NCBI GenBank assembly: GCA_947495795.1
Contig: CANMAI010000012.1
Coordinates: forward strand, 62,001-126,000
Direction: 5' to 3'
From: an uncultured Paracoccaceae bacterium
GTDB taxonomy: Bacteria; Pseudomonadota; Alphaproteobacteria; Rhodobacterales; Rhodobacteraceae
DNA length: 64,000 bases
This document shows positions 45,939-54,723 of the stretch, piece by piece. The notes under the pieces were generated by a model. The model saw only the letters and a list, made by a program, of their open reading frames with translations. It had not been told where the DNA came from and made no database searches. A program made the position numbers and the translations under genes. Within the stretch, counting starts at the first letter, position 1. Each line of letters begins with the position of its first letter.

Positions 45939-47711
45939 ATGACTGATAAGGACCTGCACCAACGCGCTATGGAAGAACTTAAGGATGCCTATGATTTCGA
46001 TCACCGCGATCCATTATATGGCCTTAACCGTGACGATATCCGAGGCGACACTATCAGCCGCCGCGCCACCCTCCGCCTGCTAGCGGCTGGTGGAGCGCTC
46101 AGCATGGCGCATGTTCTGCCGGGGCTCCGTCCCGGGGCAGCTATGGCGGCAGGCCATAGCGGAGGCGCATTGGACTGTGCATGGTCCGGCGTCGGCGAAA
46201 TCGTCACGCTCGATCCGGCACAGATCAATCAGGTTCTCCAGTTCCAGATAGCGTCCAACGTCATGAGTGGTCTGATGCATATCGACAATTCACTTGTCGC
46301 GCAGGGAGATCTGGCCGAAAGCTGGGACGTCTCCGAAGACGGGCTCATGTATACGATCAAGCTGCGCGAAGGCGTGACCTTCCACAACGGAGATGCGTTC
46401 GATGCAGATGATGTAGTCTTCACCTTCAACCGGTCCAGCGATCCGGAACAGTCAATCCATTCCCGGGTTATCGGAAATGTTGCCCAACTGGAAAAACTGA
46501 GCGACCTTGAGGTCAGGTTTACACTGAAGAGGCCGCAGGCATCATTCCTGACAAAGGCGCTGGAGCGTGCCTCGGGGCGCGCGATGACCATCGTATCGCG
46601 TGGCGGCATAGAGGCGCTGGGGCTTGCGCAATACGGCCTTACTCCAGTGGGCACTGGCCCCTTCAGGGTCACCTCACATCAGCAGGGCCAAAACCTCGTG
46701 CTGGAGAAATTCGCAGACTATTACGATCCGGAGCGCCCCAAGCTCGACAAGATCACCATTACGCCGGTCGATGGCGTTGAACCGTTGGCCGCGGCGATGG
46801 AAGCGGGCGACATCCAGTATATCGGCGGCAACCCGGTGCCTGCGCAGCTTGTCGACCGGTTCAAGAACAACTCCGATCTGACCGTTGATGTGAAGCCTGG
46901 GCCGGGCTTTCAATCGGTGTGGATGAACCCTTGGCGCGACTATATGAAGGTCACCGATTTCAACAAGCCAATCGAAGAATTGAAGCAGGAGAAGGGCTTC
47001 ATGGTGCGTCTCGCGATTGCAAAGGCGCTGAACCGCGACCTCTTCATCCAGCAGGGTCGGCTGGGCAATGGCGTACCCGCGCATGGCACAATCAACCCCG
47101 CCATGGGTTTCTATTTCGACGAAACATTGGCTGAAACATCGGAACAGGCTTACGACCCGGAGGGTGCCAAGGCTTTGATGGCTGCAGCAGGCTATCCGGG
47201 CGGTGACGGCTTCCCGGAAATAAAACTGCAGACCACGCCCAACACGAAGCGTGACGGACAGGTCGTCGCCAATATCCTGAAACAGGTTCTCGGCATCAGC
47301 GTGGCCGTGGATCCAAAGGATTTCTCCGTTGGGATTGAGGAGTTCCAGAAAATGGACTTCGACCTCCGCCTTGGCGGCTCGGGCGGCGACTATGATCCGG
47401 ATGACGGCCTGGTCGACTGGATGCAGACAAGCTCAAAGTTCAACGGCCCCACCCGCGACAAGGAAGCCATGCCATTTGGCTTCTTCAGCGAGGCCGATGC
47501 AGATGCAGCAACCGATGAGCAGTCGGTAACGGCCAGTCCCGAGGCGCGCCGCGAACTGGTGCAGGCTGCCAACGCGATCACTTCCAACAAGGTTGCCTGT
47601 GGGTTCCTCTACCACCCGGTCGATATCCTTGTGTACTCCAATGCGGTCAACGTGCCCGCAGACGCCCGCATCCCCGGCCTGCACGAGCTCGATCGCATCT
47701 CTCTGGCTTGA
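45939..47711 (+). CDS. Peptide ABC transporter substrate-binding protein with Tat-type signal (SBP family 5)
   Basis: 590 residues. An unusually long N region (about 40 residues) leads to ISRRATLRLLAAGGALSMAH, a twin-arginine signal, then the family-5 fold: GEIVTLDPAQINQVLQFQI, LAESWDVSEDGLMYTIKLREGVTFHNGD, and GTGPFRVTSHQQGQ. Tat export suggests folding or cofactor binding before export, less common for this family. GGGAGATAA precedes the ATG. Second gene group of the importer; linked by position to ggt and DUF1028. Confidence 0.92.
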   Translation: MTDKDLHQRAMEELKDAYDFDHRDPLYGLNRDDIRGDTISRRATLRLLAAGGALSMAHVLPGLRPGAAMAAGHSGGALDCAWSGVGEIVTLDPAQINQVLQFQIASNVMSGLMHIDNSLVAQGDLAESWDVSEDGLMYTIKLREGVTFHNGDAFDADDVVFTFNRSSDPEQSIHSRVIGNVAQLEKLSDLEVRFTLKRPQASFLTKALERASGRAMTIVSRGGIEALGLAQYGLTPVGTGPFRVTSHQQGQNLVLEKFADYYDPERPKLDKITITPVDGVEPLAAAMEAGDIQYIGGNPVPAQLVDRFKNNSDLTVDVKPGPGFQSVWMNPWRDYMKVTDFNKPIEELKQEKGFMVRLAIAKALNRDLFIQQGRLGNGVPAHGTINPAMGFYFDETLAETSEQAYDPEGAKALMAAAGYPGGDGFPEIKLQTTPNTKRDGQVVANILKQVLGISVAVDPKDFSVGIEEFQKMDFDLRLGGSGGDYDPDDGLVDWMQTSSKFNGPTRDKEAMPFGFFSEADADAATDEQSVTASPEARRELVQAANAITSNKVACGFLYHPVDILVYSNAVNVPADARIPGLHELDRISLA

Positions 47712-47758
47712 AAAACAAAGAAAGGCGGGCAGGTCCGAGAGGGCCGGCCCGGCATTGA

Positions 47759-48706
47759 ATGGCAGCCTATATCCTCAGACGCCTGATCGGAGCCGCATTG
47801 GTTATGATTGCGGTCGCCACCCTCGTTTTCTTCATGCTGCGGCTCGTTCCAGGCGATCCCATCGCGGCCATGCTTGCCGAGGCTGGCAGTGACGAGGCCA
47901 GAGAGGCTCTGACCCGCAAACTGGGCTTTGATCAACCGTTGATCGTCCAGTATTTCAAGTGGTTCGGAAACATGCTTCAGGGGGACTTGGGCGCTTCAAT
48001 ATACGGATCAAACCAACCGGTTTCCAAGATCATTGTCGAAGCACTGCCCCGCACATTATCACTTGCCTTCCTGTCTTTCGTCATTGCGCTGATCATCGCT
48101 ATCCCGGCCGGTATCATTGCCGCGACGCGCAAGAACAGCGCCGCCGACACTGCCGTTTCATTATTTGCATTCCTCGGTCTTTCCATGCCCGATTTCTGGC
48201 TGGCGATCCTCTTGATCATCGTCTTCGCAGCCAACCTGCAATGGCTGCCCGCCATCGGATATGAGCCCCTTTCGGCAGGCCTCTGGCCCTGGCTCAGCCA
48301 CCTGATCCTACCTTCGATTGCCATCGGCACAGGGTTTTCCGCCATTATCGCGCGGATGATCCGGTCCGCTATGCTTGAGGTGCTGAATGCAGATTACATG
48401 CGCACTGCGGCTTCGAAGGGCCTCCCCACCCGCATCATACTGCTCCGGCACGCCTTTCCGAACGCCTTGATCCCCGTGATAACGGTGATCGGCATTGCGT
48501 TTGCGCTCCTGATCTCGGGCGCCGTCGTAGTCGAGAACGTTTTTGCCATCAAAGGGCTTGGCCGTGTCCTGATCCAGGGTATTCAGAACCGCGATTACCC
48601 CGTCGTACAGGGGGCAGTTCTGGTGGTGTCGGCATTCTTTGTACTCTCCAACCTGCTCGTGGATCTGCTCTATGCAGTGATCGATCCGCGTATCCGGTAT
48701 TCATGA
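47759..48706 (+). CDS. Peptide ABC transporter permease (DppB type), second system
   Basis: 315 residues, six membrane spans: MAAYILRRLIGAALVMIAVATLVFFMLRLVPGDP is the classic DppB start, with coupling segment TAASKGLPTRIILLRHAFPNALIPV and C-terminal LLYAVIDPRIRYS. It is separated from the binding-protein gene by 47 bases rich in GC palindromes. Confidence 0.94.
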   Translation: MAAYILRRLIGAALVMIAVATLVFFMLRLVPGDPIAAMLAEAGSDEAREALTRKLGFDQPLIVQYFKWFGNMLQGDLGASIYGSNQPVSKIIVEALPRTLSLAFLSFVIALIIAIPAGIIAATRKNSAADTAVSLFAFLGLSMPDFWLAILLIIVFAANLQWLPAIGYEPLSAGLWPWLSHLILPSIAIGTGFSAIIARMIRSAMLEVLNADYMRTAASKGLPTRIILLRHAFPNALIPVITVIGIAFALLISGAVVVENVFAIKGLGRVLIQGIQNRDYPVVQGAVLVVSAFFVLSNLLVDLLYAVIDPRIRYS

Positions 48707-49590
48707 TGACCGACGCAACGCTCGAGCCAATCCCAGCCGACATCCCGCAGGCCCCGAAGCGCTCACGTATGCGAAGCGTGTTCTCCAAGGACCGCAAGGC
48801 GCAGTTCGGCATCATCGTCCTGGGCCTCTTCATTCTGGGCGCGCTGCTGGCCCCACTGATCGCACCCTATGACCCGAATGAAATGACGCTCGACATGATG
48901 GGCAGCCCGAGCGGCGAGCACATTCTGGGAACCGATGATCTCGGGCGCGATCTCTTTTCCCGGATCCTGTGGGGAACGCAGATTTCACTATTCGTGGGCG
49001 TGGCAACGGTCGCAATTTCGCTGTTTTTCGGCGTTCTGCTTGGCGTACTGGCCGGATACTACGGCGGATGGATCGATATGATCATCATGCGCTACATCGA
49101 CCTGCAATGGGCGTTTCCAAATTTTATCATCGCGGTCTATCTGGTGGCCGTATTCGGCACCGGTCTGTTGAATGTCATCGTCGCAATCGCACTGGCCTTT
49201 CTGGACGATTTCGCACGCATCGCGCGGTCAATGGTGCTCACCCTGAAGGAAGAACAATTTGTCGATGCCGCACGAGTACAGGGCTTCTCGGATATCAGGA
49301 TCATGGTCTTTCACATCCTGCCGAACGCAATGGCACCCATCATCGTGCAAGCTACGGTCAGCGTATCCTACGCAATTCTGGGAGAAGCGTCGCTATCCTT
49401 CCTTGGGCTGGGCGTCAGCGCCGACACCCCGACCTGGGGCCTGATCCTGGCCGACGGGCGCAGCTTTATCAGTCAGGCATGGTGGCTGGGCGTATATCCC
49501 GGCCTCGCGATCATGCTCGTCGTCCTGTCAATCAACTTCATTGGCGATGCACTGAGAGATGCGTTGGATGTACGCGACGCCGATATTTGA
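48703..49590 (+). CDS. Peptide ABC transporter permease (DppC type), second system
   Basis: 295 residues: IAPYDPNEM, LGTDDLGRDLFSRILWGTQISL, coupling segment AARVQGFSDIRIMVFHILPNAMAP and C-terminal NFIGDALRDALDVRDADI. The start is ATG 48703 or 48706, overlapping the DppB stop. Last gene of the operon; 40 bases separate it from the convergent TRAP gene, with a weak GCGCC/GGCGC hairpin between. Confidence 0.93.
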   Translation: MMTDATLEPIPADIPQAPKRSRMRSVFSKDRKAQFGIIVLGLFILGALLAPLIAPYDPNEMTLDMMGSPSGEHILGTDDLGRDLFSRILWGTQISLFVGVATVAISLFFGVLLGVLAGYYGGWIDMIIMRYIDLQWAFPNFIIAVYLVAVFGTGLLNVIVAIALAFLDDFARIARSMVLTLKEEQFVDAARVQGFSDIRIMVFHILPNAMAPIIVQATVSVSYAILGEASLSFLGLGVSADTPTWGLILADGRSFISQAWWLGVYPGLAIMLVVLSINFIGDALRDALDVRDADI

Positions 49591-49630
49591 GGAACCAGCC
49601 AGTAACGAAAGCGCCAAACGGCTTCGGCGC

Positions 49631-50908
49631 CTATAGAATTGACGGAAGCCAAAGCGAAACAGCCGGTATGTACGTGACCAGAACCAGCGCACCAAGAATG
49701 GCCAGATAGAACGGCCAGATCGATTTGAGCGCGTCTTCGATCTTGATCTTCCCGACAGCGCACCCAACGAACAAACAGGTTCCAACCGGTGGCGTACAAA
49801 GCCCGAGCCCGAGGTTCATCAGCATCATGATTCCAAATTGGTTCGGGTCCATCCCAAGCGATTTGGCGATAGGCAGGAAAATCGGCGTGCAGATGAGGAT
49901 CAACGCCGCCATGTCCAGGATCATGCCAAGGATCAGCAGGATGACGTTGATCATGAGCAGAATGATGATCGGATTGTCCGATATCGTGACAAGCGCCTGG
50001 CTGAGTCTTTCGGGAACCTGATAGAGCGCCAATAGATAGGCAAATGAGCTGGCGAAGGCGATAAGGATCATCACCATCGCCGTCGTGCGCACTGTCCCGG
50101 TCACTGCCCGCACAAATGATTTCCAACTAAGGCTGCGATAGAAAAAGGTTGTTAGAAGAAGCGCATAGATTGCGCCAAATGCGCCAGATTCGGTAACGGT
50201 GAAGACGCCGGATAGCGTACCACCAACGATGATCACCGCAGTGAGAAAACCGGGAATCGCATCGCCTGCACTGCGACCAACCTCGCGCCAGCCGGGGAAC
50301 GGTTCTGAAGGGTAGTTATGCTTGACCGACAGGATATAAGCAGCAACCGCAAGGCTGACGCACATAAGGATGCCGGGAATAACACCCGCCAAGAATAGTG
50401 ACGAAACCGAAAGGCCACCACCGGCGGCAACGGCAAAAATGATCATGTTGTGGCTCGGCGGGATGACAATGCCCGCTATGGATGAAGTTACAGTCACATT
50501 GACAGCAAAATCAGGTCGGTAGCCGCGCTCTTTCATCACTGGCACAAGGATCGAGCCGAGCGCCGATATGTCAGCTACAGCGGAGCCTGAGATACCACCG
50601 AAGAGCATACTGGAGAAGATATTCACCATGGCAAGGCCGCCCTTGAGGTGCCCCACGAGTGCGGATGCCAACTTGACCAGCCTCACGGCTATTCCGCCAT
50701 GGAGCATGATCTCCCCGGCAAGTACGAAGAACGGAATTGCCAGAAGCGAAAAAACAGAGACGCCAGCCGTCGCGCGCTGAAACGTGATGAGCATTGGAAA
50801 GCCTTCATACCAGAAGGCAGATGCCGCGGCGATGCCCATGGCAAATGCAACCGGCATACCCATCACGACCAGGACGACGAATACGAGCAATAGAATGGCG
50901 AGACCCAT
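49631..50908 (-). CDS. dctM: TRAP transporter large permease (DctM), second system
   Basis: 425 residues, about 12 spans: FGGISGSAVADISALGSILVPVM, GIVIPPSHNMIIFAVAAGGG and GLGLCTPPVGTCLFVGCAVG, the DctM signature blocks. Length is standard. Downstream of the small permease by one base. By position it belongs to the sugar-acid locus sharing the ATACTAGTAT operator. Confidence 0.94.
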   Translation of the reverse strand: MGLAILLLVFVVLVVMGMPVAFAMGIAAASAFWYEGFPMLITFQRATAGVSVFSLLAIPFFVLAGEIMLHGGIAVRLVKLASALVGHLKGGLAMVNIFSSMLFGGISGSAVADISALGSILVPVMKERGYRPDFAVNVTVTSSIAGIVIPPSHNMIIFAVAAGGGLSVSSLFLAGVIPGILMCVSLAVAAYILSVKHNYPSEPFPGWREVGRSAGDAIPGFLTAVIIVGGTLSGVFTVTESGAFGAIYALLLTTFFYRSLSWKSFVRAVTGTVRTTAMVMILIAFASSFAYLLALYQVPERLSQALVTISDNPIIILLMINVILLILGMILDMAALILICTPIFLPIAKSLGMDPNQFGIMMLMNLGLGLCTPPVGTCLFVGCAVGKIKIEDALKSIWPFYLAILGALVLVTYIPAVSLWLPSIL

Positions 50909-50909
50909 C

Positions 50910-51440
50910 TCAGGACACCTCTAAGTCCGGCACAGGGCTCCATTCTGAAAAGGTCACAATCCGAATGACGCCACGGATGCCCGCGTTCAAGACTATCAGA
51001 GCGCCGCACAGTGTGATGGCCAGCGTCCGGATGCTCTCCGGAATATTGAGCATGGGAAGTAGCGAATCCCAGCCAAATCGCATGAGTGTGATGCCCGCAA
51101 GGAACATAACCAAACCAAAAGCCGCGAGAATGAAATCAATGCCGATAATCGTCGTTTTTTGCACGATCATCGGCATCTGGTCTCTGAACAAGGTCACGCC
51201 AAGATGCGTCTCATCCTTCACCCCTGCGGCTGCCCCGAGAAAGGCTATGTAGCAAATCAGCACAAGGGCAAGCTGTTCAACCCACGTCGGTGTGACGTTC
51301 AAAACGTAGCGGCCAAAAACGAGCCAGCCAAAGGTGACGATAAGGACCATCAGGGCAATCGACGCCGTAAAAATGCTTACCCACTGGATCGCACGCAGGA
51401 TTGCTTCGACCCGGCCAATCATGGACTTATGACCGCTCAT
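50910..51440 (-). CDS. dctQ: TRAP transporter small permease (DctQ), second system
   Basis: 176 residues, four spans, with LVFGRYVLNVTPTWVEQLALVLICYIAFLGAA, the DctQ core, and VKDETHLGVTLF. It is preceded by an 83-base spacer with a strong hairpin after the binding-protein gene, the same layout as in the first TRAP operon. Confidence 0.92.
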   Translation of the reverse strand: MSGHKSMIGRVEAILRAIQWVSIFTASIALMVLIVTFGWLVFGRYVLNVTPTWVEQLALVLICYIAFLGAAAGVKDETHLGVTLFRDQMPMIVQKTTIIGIDFILAAFGLVMFLAGITLMRFGWDSLLPMLNIPESIRTLAITLCGALIVLNAGIRGVIRIVTFSEWSPVPDLEVS

Positions 51441-51478
51441 TCTGGCCCCGTTGATTGCTTACTTTGAGGTCGAAGAGC

Positions 51479-51503
51479 GCCCGTGTCGCATGCGAACACG
51501 GGC
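51479..51503. other. RNA hairpin between second TRAP binding-protein and [13 protein letters not shown] genes
   Basis: GCCCGTGT (51479-51486) and ACACGGGC (51496-51503) pair perfectly around a nine-base loop that is itself near-palindromic (CGCATGCG). No T run follows on the minus strand. It occupies the same place as the hairpin in the first TRAP operon but differs in sequence. Confidence 0.65.
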
Positions 51504-51523
51504 CCCTTGGTTTACCCGGATAC

Positions 51524-52507
51524 TTAGCTCGCGTCGCGGATCATGTTGACCAAATCAGCAAGGTCAGGGTTTGCCGAGAGGAACTTCTCATAGACCGGCG
51601 CCATCGCTTCCTGAAAAGGTGTTTTGTCGGCGATGGTGTTCACAACAGTGCCCCCAGCCTTCACCGTTTCCATGCTGGCCGCCTCTCGTGCCTGCCAAAG
51701 TTCACGCTGCAAATCAGCGCTCGCCCGACCGGCAGACATAACGATTTCCTGCTGCTCGGATGTCAGTTTGTCCCATGCAACCTTGCTCATGCACAGACAC
51801 TCGGGAATGATCAGGTGCTCGGTCAGCGAGTAGTATCTGGCGACTTCATAATGGCTGGTGGATTCGTATGATGGCGGGTTGTTTTCCGCACCGTCCACGA
51901 CGCCCGTTTGGATCGACTGATAAACCTCCGCAAAGGCCATCGGCGTCGCATTACCATCCATCGATTCAACCATGGAAACGAAGAGATCATTGCTCATCAC
52001 ACGGATCTTGAGGCCGTCAACATCTGCCGGTGTGTTGATTGGCCTTACCGAATTGTAGAAGGAGCGCGCGCCAGCGTCGTACCAGCCAAGCGGTACGATA
52101 CCGCGTTTGATCATGCCAGCACCGATGGCGTCGCCAACTTCACCGTCCATCAACTCATACATTTTTGGAATACTGCTGAAGATAAACGGAAGCGATACAA
52201 CATTGGTTTCCGGAACGGAGGTTCCCATGGGGCCAAGGCTGAACTCGCCAAAGTCGATAACACCGAGGCGGATTTGTTCAATTGCGTCCGGCTGGCTGCC
52301 AAGAACGCCGTTGTGAAATACTTTGCCCGTAATCTCGCCGTTCGTCCGTTCCGCAACCTCAGCTACGAAAGACTCCATGGCGATAGAAACCGGATAATCC
52401 TCAACATGAATGTTCCAGCCACGCAGTTCTTGTGCAGCAACTGTTGTGGCAGAAAATGCGATGCAGCCACCAAGAATTGCGCCGCTAAGTGTGAAAGCCT
52501 TACTCAT
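51524..52507 (-). CDS. dctP: TRAP transporter substrate-binding protein (DctP), second system
   Basis: 327 residues with signal peptide MSKAFTLSGAILGGCIAFSATTVAA and the DctP fold: substrate-carboxylate Arg in DGLKIRVMSNDLF and MAFAEVYQSIQTGVVDGAENNPPSYE, the block shared by the uronate/sialate-type clade. Likely ligand a sugar acid (inferred from fold and from the KduD, glucarate dehydratase and GntR neighbours). ATG 52507 follows GGGAGGATC; in-frame upstream sequence is not signal-like. Confidence 0.92.
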   Translation of the reverse strand: MSKAFTLSGAILGGCIAFSATTVAAQELRGWNIHVEDYPVSIAMESFVAEVAERTNGEITGKVFHNGVLGSQPDAIEQIRLGVIDFGEFSLGPMGTSVPETNVVSLPFIFSSIPKMYELMDGEVGDAIGAGMIKRGIVPLGWYDAGARSFYNSVRPINTPADVDGLKIRVMSNDLFVSMVESMDGNATPMAFAEVYQSIQTGVVDGAENNPPSYESTSHYEVARYYSLTEHLIIPECLCMSKVAWDKLTSEQQEIVMSAGRASADLQRELWQAREAASMETVKAGGTVVNTIADKTPFQEAMAPVYEKFLSANPDLADLVNMIRDAS

Positions 52508-52583
52508 TTGATCCTCCCAGATGCAATTGATGTCTGCGTGCCTGCTCCGAACGAAGATAGCCGGATCAAAATCGCGAACAAGT

Positions 52584-52593
52584 ATACTAGTAT
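52584..52593. promoter_or_regulatory. ATACTAGTAT palindrome, probable GntR operator of TRAP operon
   Basis: A perfect ten-base palindrome 77-86 bases upstream of the binding-protein start. The same ten bases recur at 55445-55454 with a partner half-site, beside the GntR gene. FadR-type GntR proteins that control uronate genes bind short palindromes of this style. Confidence 0.6.
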
Positions 52594-52729
52594 TCTCAGA
52601 TTGCCGATGAGTCAAACAGACCTGTCGAAGCTGCCTCGGGCGAGATCAGATTGAGGAGCAGCGGTACTAGCGTGCCTTTCCGGCCAGTAACAGTTCTTGC
52701 AATCTTGGGCGCAAAGCGGATCGTGTCCG

Positions 52730-53232
52730 CAGTTGACCCCGGATTTCGCAGATCCCATGGCCGCTCGCGATGCATTCACGGACCGTCAGATCGATATCCT
52801 CGTCAACAACGCCGGTATCATCCGCCGCGGTGACAGTATCGATTTCACGCAAGCCGATTGGGATGATGTGATGGACGTGAACCTCAAGGCAGTGTTTTTC
52901 GCCTGTCAGGCTTTTGCCAGTGCATCCTTGCCACGCGGCCATGGGAAGATCGTCAACATCGCGTCCTTTCTATCGTTTCAAGGTGGAATTCGTGTTCCCA
53001 GTTACACCGCATCCAAGCACGGCGTAGCGGGGCTGACAAAGATTCTCGCCAACGAACGGGCGGCGAGAGGCATCAATGTGAACGCAATCAATCCATCCCT
53101 GACCGTATTCCAGAAAGCCAGTGGGGTAAGGCGGATGACATCGCAGAGACGGCTGTAATCCTCGCGTCACCTGCCGCAAACTACATTCATGGCACTGTCT
53201 TGAATGTGGATGGCGGCTGGCTGGCGCGGTGA
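52730..53232 (+). pseudogene. KduD-like SDR remnant (2-dehydro-3-deoxy-D-gluconate 5-dehydrogenase family)
   Basis: The recognisable protein runs from DFADPMAARDAF through DILVNNAGIIRRGDS, SFLSFQGGIRVPSYTASKHG and GINVNAIN, matching KduD closely. The N-terminal Rossmann segment with TGxxxGIG is absent. After NAINP about 24 residues are lost and the frame shifts; the C terminus continues in another frame as IPDRIPESQWGKADDI and NVDGGWLAR, the KduD ending. The catalytic YTASK is present but no functional enzyme can be made. It lies divergent from the TRAP operon and shares its operator region. Confidence 0.8.
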
Positions 53233-53304
53233 TCGCCCTCACTTTCGCAGATCAACGCAATCATGCTGCCGGAAAACCAACGTTCCTCTCAAGCTGTGAG
53301 CGCT

Positions 53305-53430
53305 AGGCGTAGCATGCAAGAAACAACACCAGATTGGCGACATCATCTGAAAAGCCAAATGCCGCGCGGTGAATATCCGTAATCCGTTCAAAGTCTGCCA
53401 CGCGTTCGACGCGGATTGCTGCGGCATCAC
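53305..53430 (-). pseudogene. Chimeric debris: acetyltransferase-like N-terminus fused to SDR fragment
   Basis: Reading the minus strand from 53430 gives DAAAIRVERVADFERITDIHRAAFG, which resembles the start of GNAT acetyltransferases, and then runs in frame into the 40-base SDR copy (SDDVANLVLFLAC) and a stop codon. No promoter or ribosome site is clear. A rearrangement product rather than a gene; the GNAT likeness is suggestive only. Confidence 0.45.
53313..53352. repeat. 40-base direct repeat, displaced copy
   Basis: An exact 40-base copy of 53553-53592, which is coding sequence of the intact SDR (codons for SDDVANLVLFLAC). The two copies are 240 bases apart in the same orientation. Marks an internal duplication or recombination event. 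Confidence 0.9.
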
Positions 53431-53488
53431 ATCCCTTTGTGAAACCTGTCGCAGCGCCGCTTCACTGGTGCGCGGCAGACATGTGATT

Positions 53489-54232
53489 TTAACTAAACAG
53501 CATACCCCCGTTGATATCTACGTTCGCGCCCGTGATGAACGCGGAATCGTCACATGCAAGAAACAACACCAGATTGGCGACATCATCTGAAACGCCTTGG
53601 CGCTTTACTGGGGCCGCAGCCTCAAATCCCTTTCGGGCGGCATCTGGCGTGTGGATGTTATGGAAATCCGTATCGATCATACCGGGGCATAGCGCATTTA
53701 CACGCACGTCCGGACCAAGCTCTTTGGCTAAACCGCGGGTCATCGTCATCACAGCACCTTTGGATGTCGCATAAGCAATGGAACCTGGCCCGCCACCATC
53801 ACGCCCGGCCTGGCTCGCCAGATTGACAATCGCACCGGATCTCAGATGCGGCAGGCAAGCCTTCACCATCAGGAACGTACTGGTCAGGTTCAGGGACATA
53901 ACGGCGTTCCAGTGCCCCAGCGACATTTCGGATATTGTCTTGCGTGCGATCAAACCGCCTGTGTTATTCACCAGAACATCGATCCCACCGAATTCAGTGA
54001 CCGTCTTCTCAACCAGAGCATCCACACCATTCTGGCCATTCAAATCTCCCTGCAGCGCAAAGGCATTGCCACCTGCAGCCTTGATCTCGGCCACAGCGCT
54101 TTCTGCGCCTTCGCTACTTGCAAAGTAGTTGATCGCAACGTTCGCGCCCTCGGACGCCAGTTTAAGGGCAATGGCGCGGCCTATATCGCGCCCGCCGCCG
54201 GTAACAATGGCTGTCTTGCCTGCAAGTTTCAT
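53489..54232 (-). CDS. SDR family NAD(P)-dependent oxidoreductase
   Basis: 247 residues, complete classical SDR: cofactor loop TGGGRDIG (11-18), NNTGG in place of the usual NNAG, catalytic Ser in NLASQAG, YATSK and the C-terminal GANVDINGGMLFS. Possible sugar or sugar-acid dehydrogenase by neighbourhood; FabG-like by sequence. It lies between two decayed gene sets on the minus strand and appears intact. It is the source copy of the 40-base repeat. Confidence 0.88.
   Translation of the reverse strand: MKLAGKTAIVTGGGRDIGRAIALKLASEGANVAINYFASSEGAESAVAEIKAAGGNAFALQGDLNGQNGVDALVEKTVTEFGGIDVLVNNTGGLIARKTISEMSLGHWNAVMSLNLTSTFLMVKACLPHLRSGAIVNLASQAGRDGGGPGSIAYATSKGAVMTMTRGLAKELGPDVRVNALCPGMIDTDFHNIHTPDAARKGFEAAAPVKRQGVSDDVANLVLFLACDDSAFITGANVDINGGMLFS
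53553..53592. repeat. 40-base direct repeat, copy inside the SDR gene
   Basis: The in-place copy of the repeat at 53313-53352; see that entry. It is part of the SDR coding sequence. Confidence 0.9.
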
Positions 54233-54469
54233 GAGGTTTCCTTCTTGTTTTAAGGCTGGGTCAGCTAGACGCCGACATCGAATGTTTTGGGTATGACGAT
54301 CTTGAAGCTGCGATCTGCGGCGTCAGTGAAATAAAGATCGCAGTCGTATCCCTGACCGTCGAGAAAGCTGAAAACCCGACGTGGCGCTGATAGCAGGTGT
54401 GGAACAAACAGCGTCGCAATCCGGTGGCGACTGGCCTGCGAGAACGTCGCTCGCAGGCAGGTACCAACA

Positions 54470-54640
54470 GGCAGGCCTTCAATCTGGGACGGATCGAGGG
54501 CACCGTGATTTTCCACATCACCTGCCAACGCGAAGCACCATCGACAACGGCGGATTCGTACAGCATAGGCGAAACACCCGCGACCGAGGCCAGCCAAATG
54601 ACTGTTGGCAAAAGCGGCACACACAGCAGCCACTCCCGGC
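54470..54640 (-). pseudogene. Remnant of a sugar ABC transporter permease
   Basis: One minus-strand frame contains PLLPTVIWLASVAGVSPMLYESAVVDGASRWQ followed by ITVPSIRP: the EAA loop of binding-protein-dependent permeases of the MalF/UgpA type. The sequence on either side is not permease-like, and the rest of the gene is gone. Downstream on the same strand of the decayed malK-like gene, so both are remains of one sugar importer operon. Confidence 0.65.
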
Positions 54641-54723
54641 GAATGTGGTCAATGATCCGCTGGGCGCGGGCGCGTTGTGCAAAGACCGCAGCCTTTGCCC
54701 CGGCGGTATCTCTATCACCGTCG

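Noticed and set aside
47726-47751. Fifth binding-protein hairpin (GGGCCGGCCC and CGGGC/GCCCG)
   Set aside because: The stem is short and alternative pairings compete; not strong enough to count with the other four.
49611-49630. Hairpin between convergent DppC and DctM genes as a two-way terminator
   Set aside because: Only five base pairs and no T tract on either strand.
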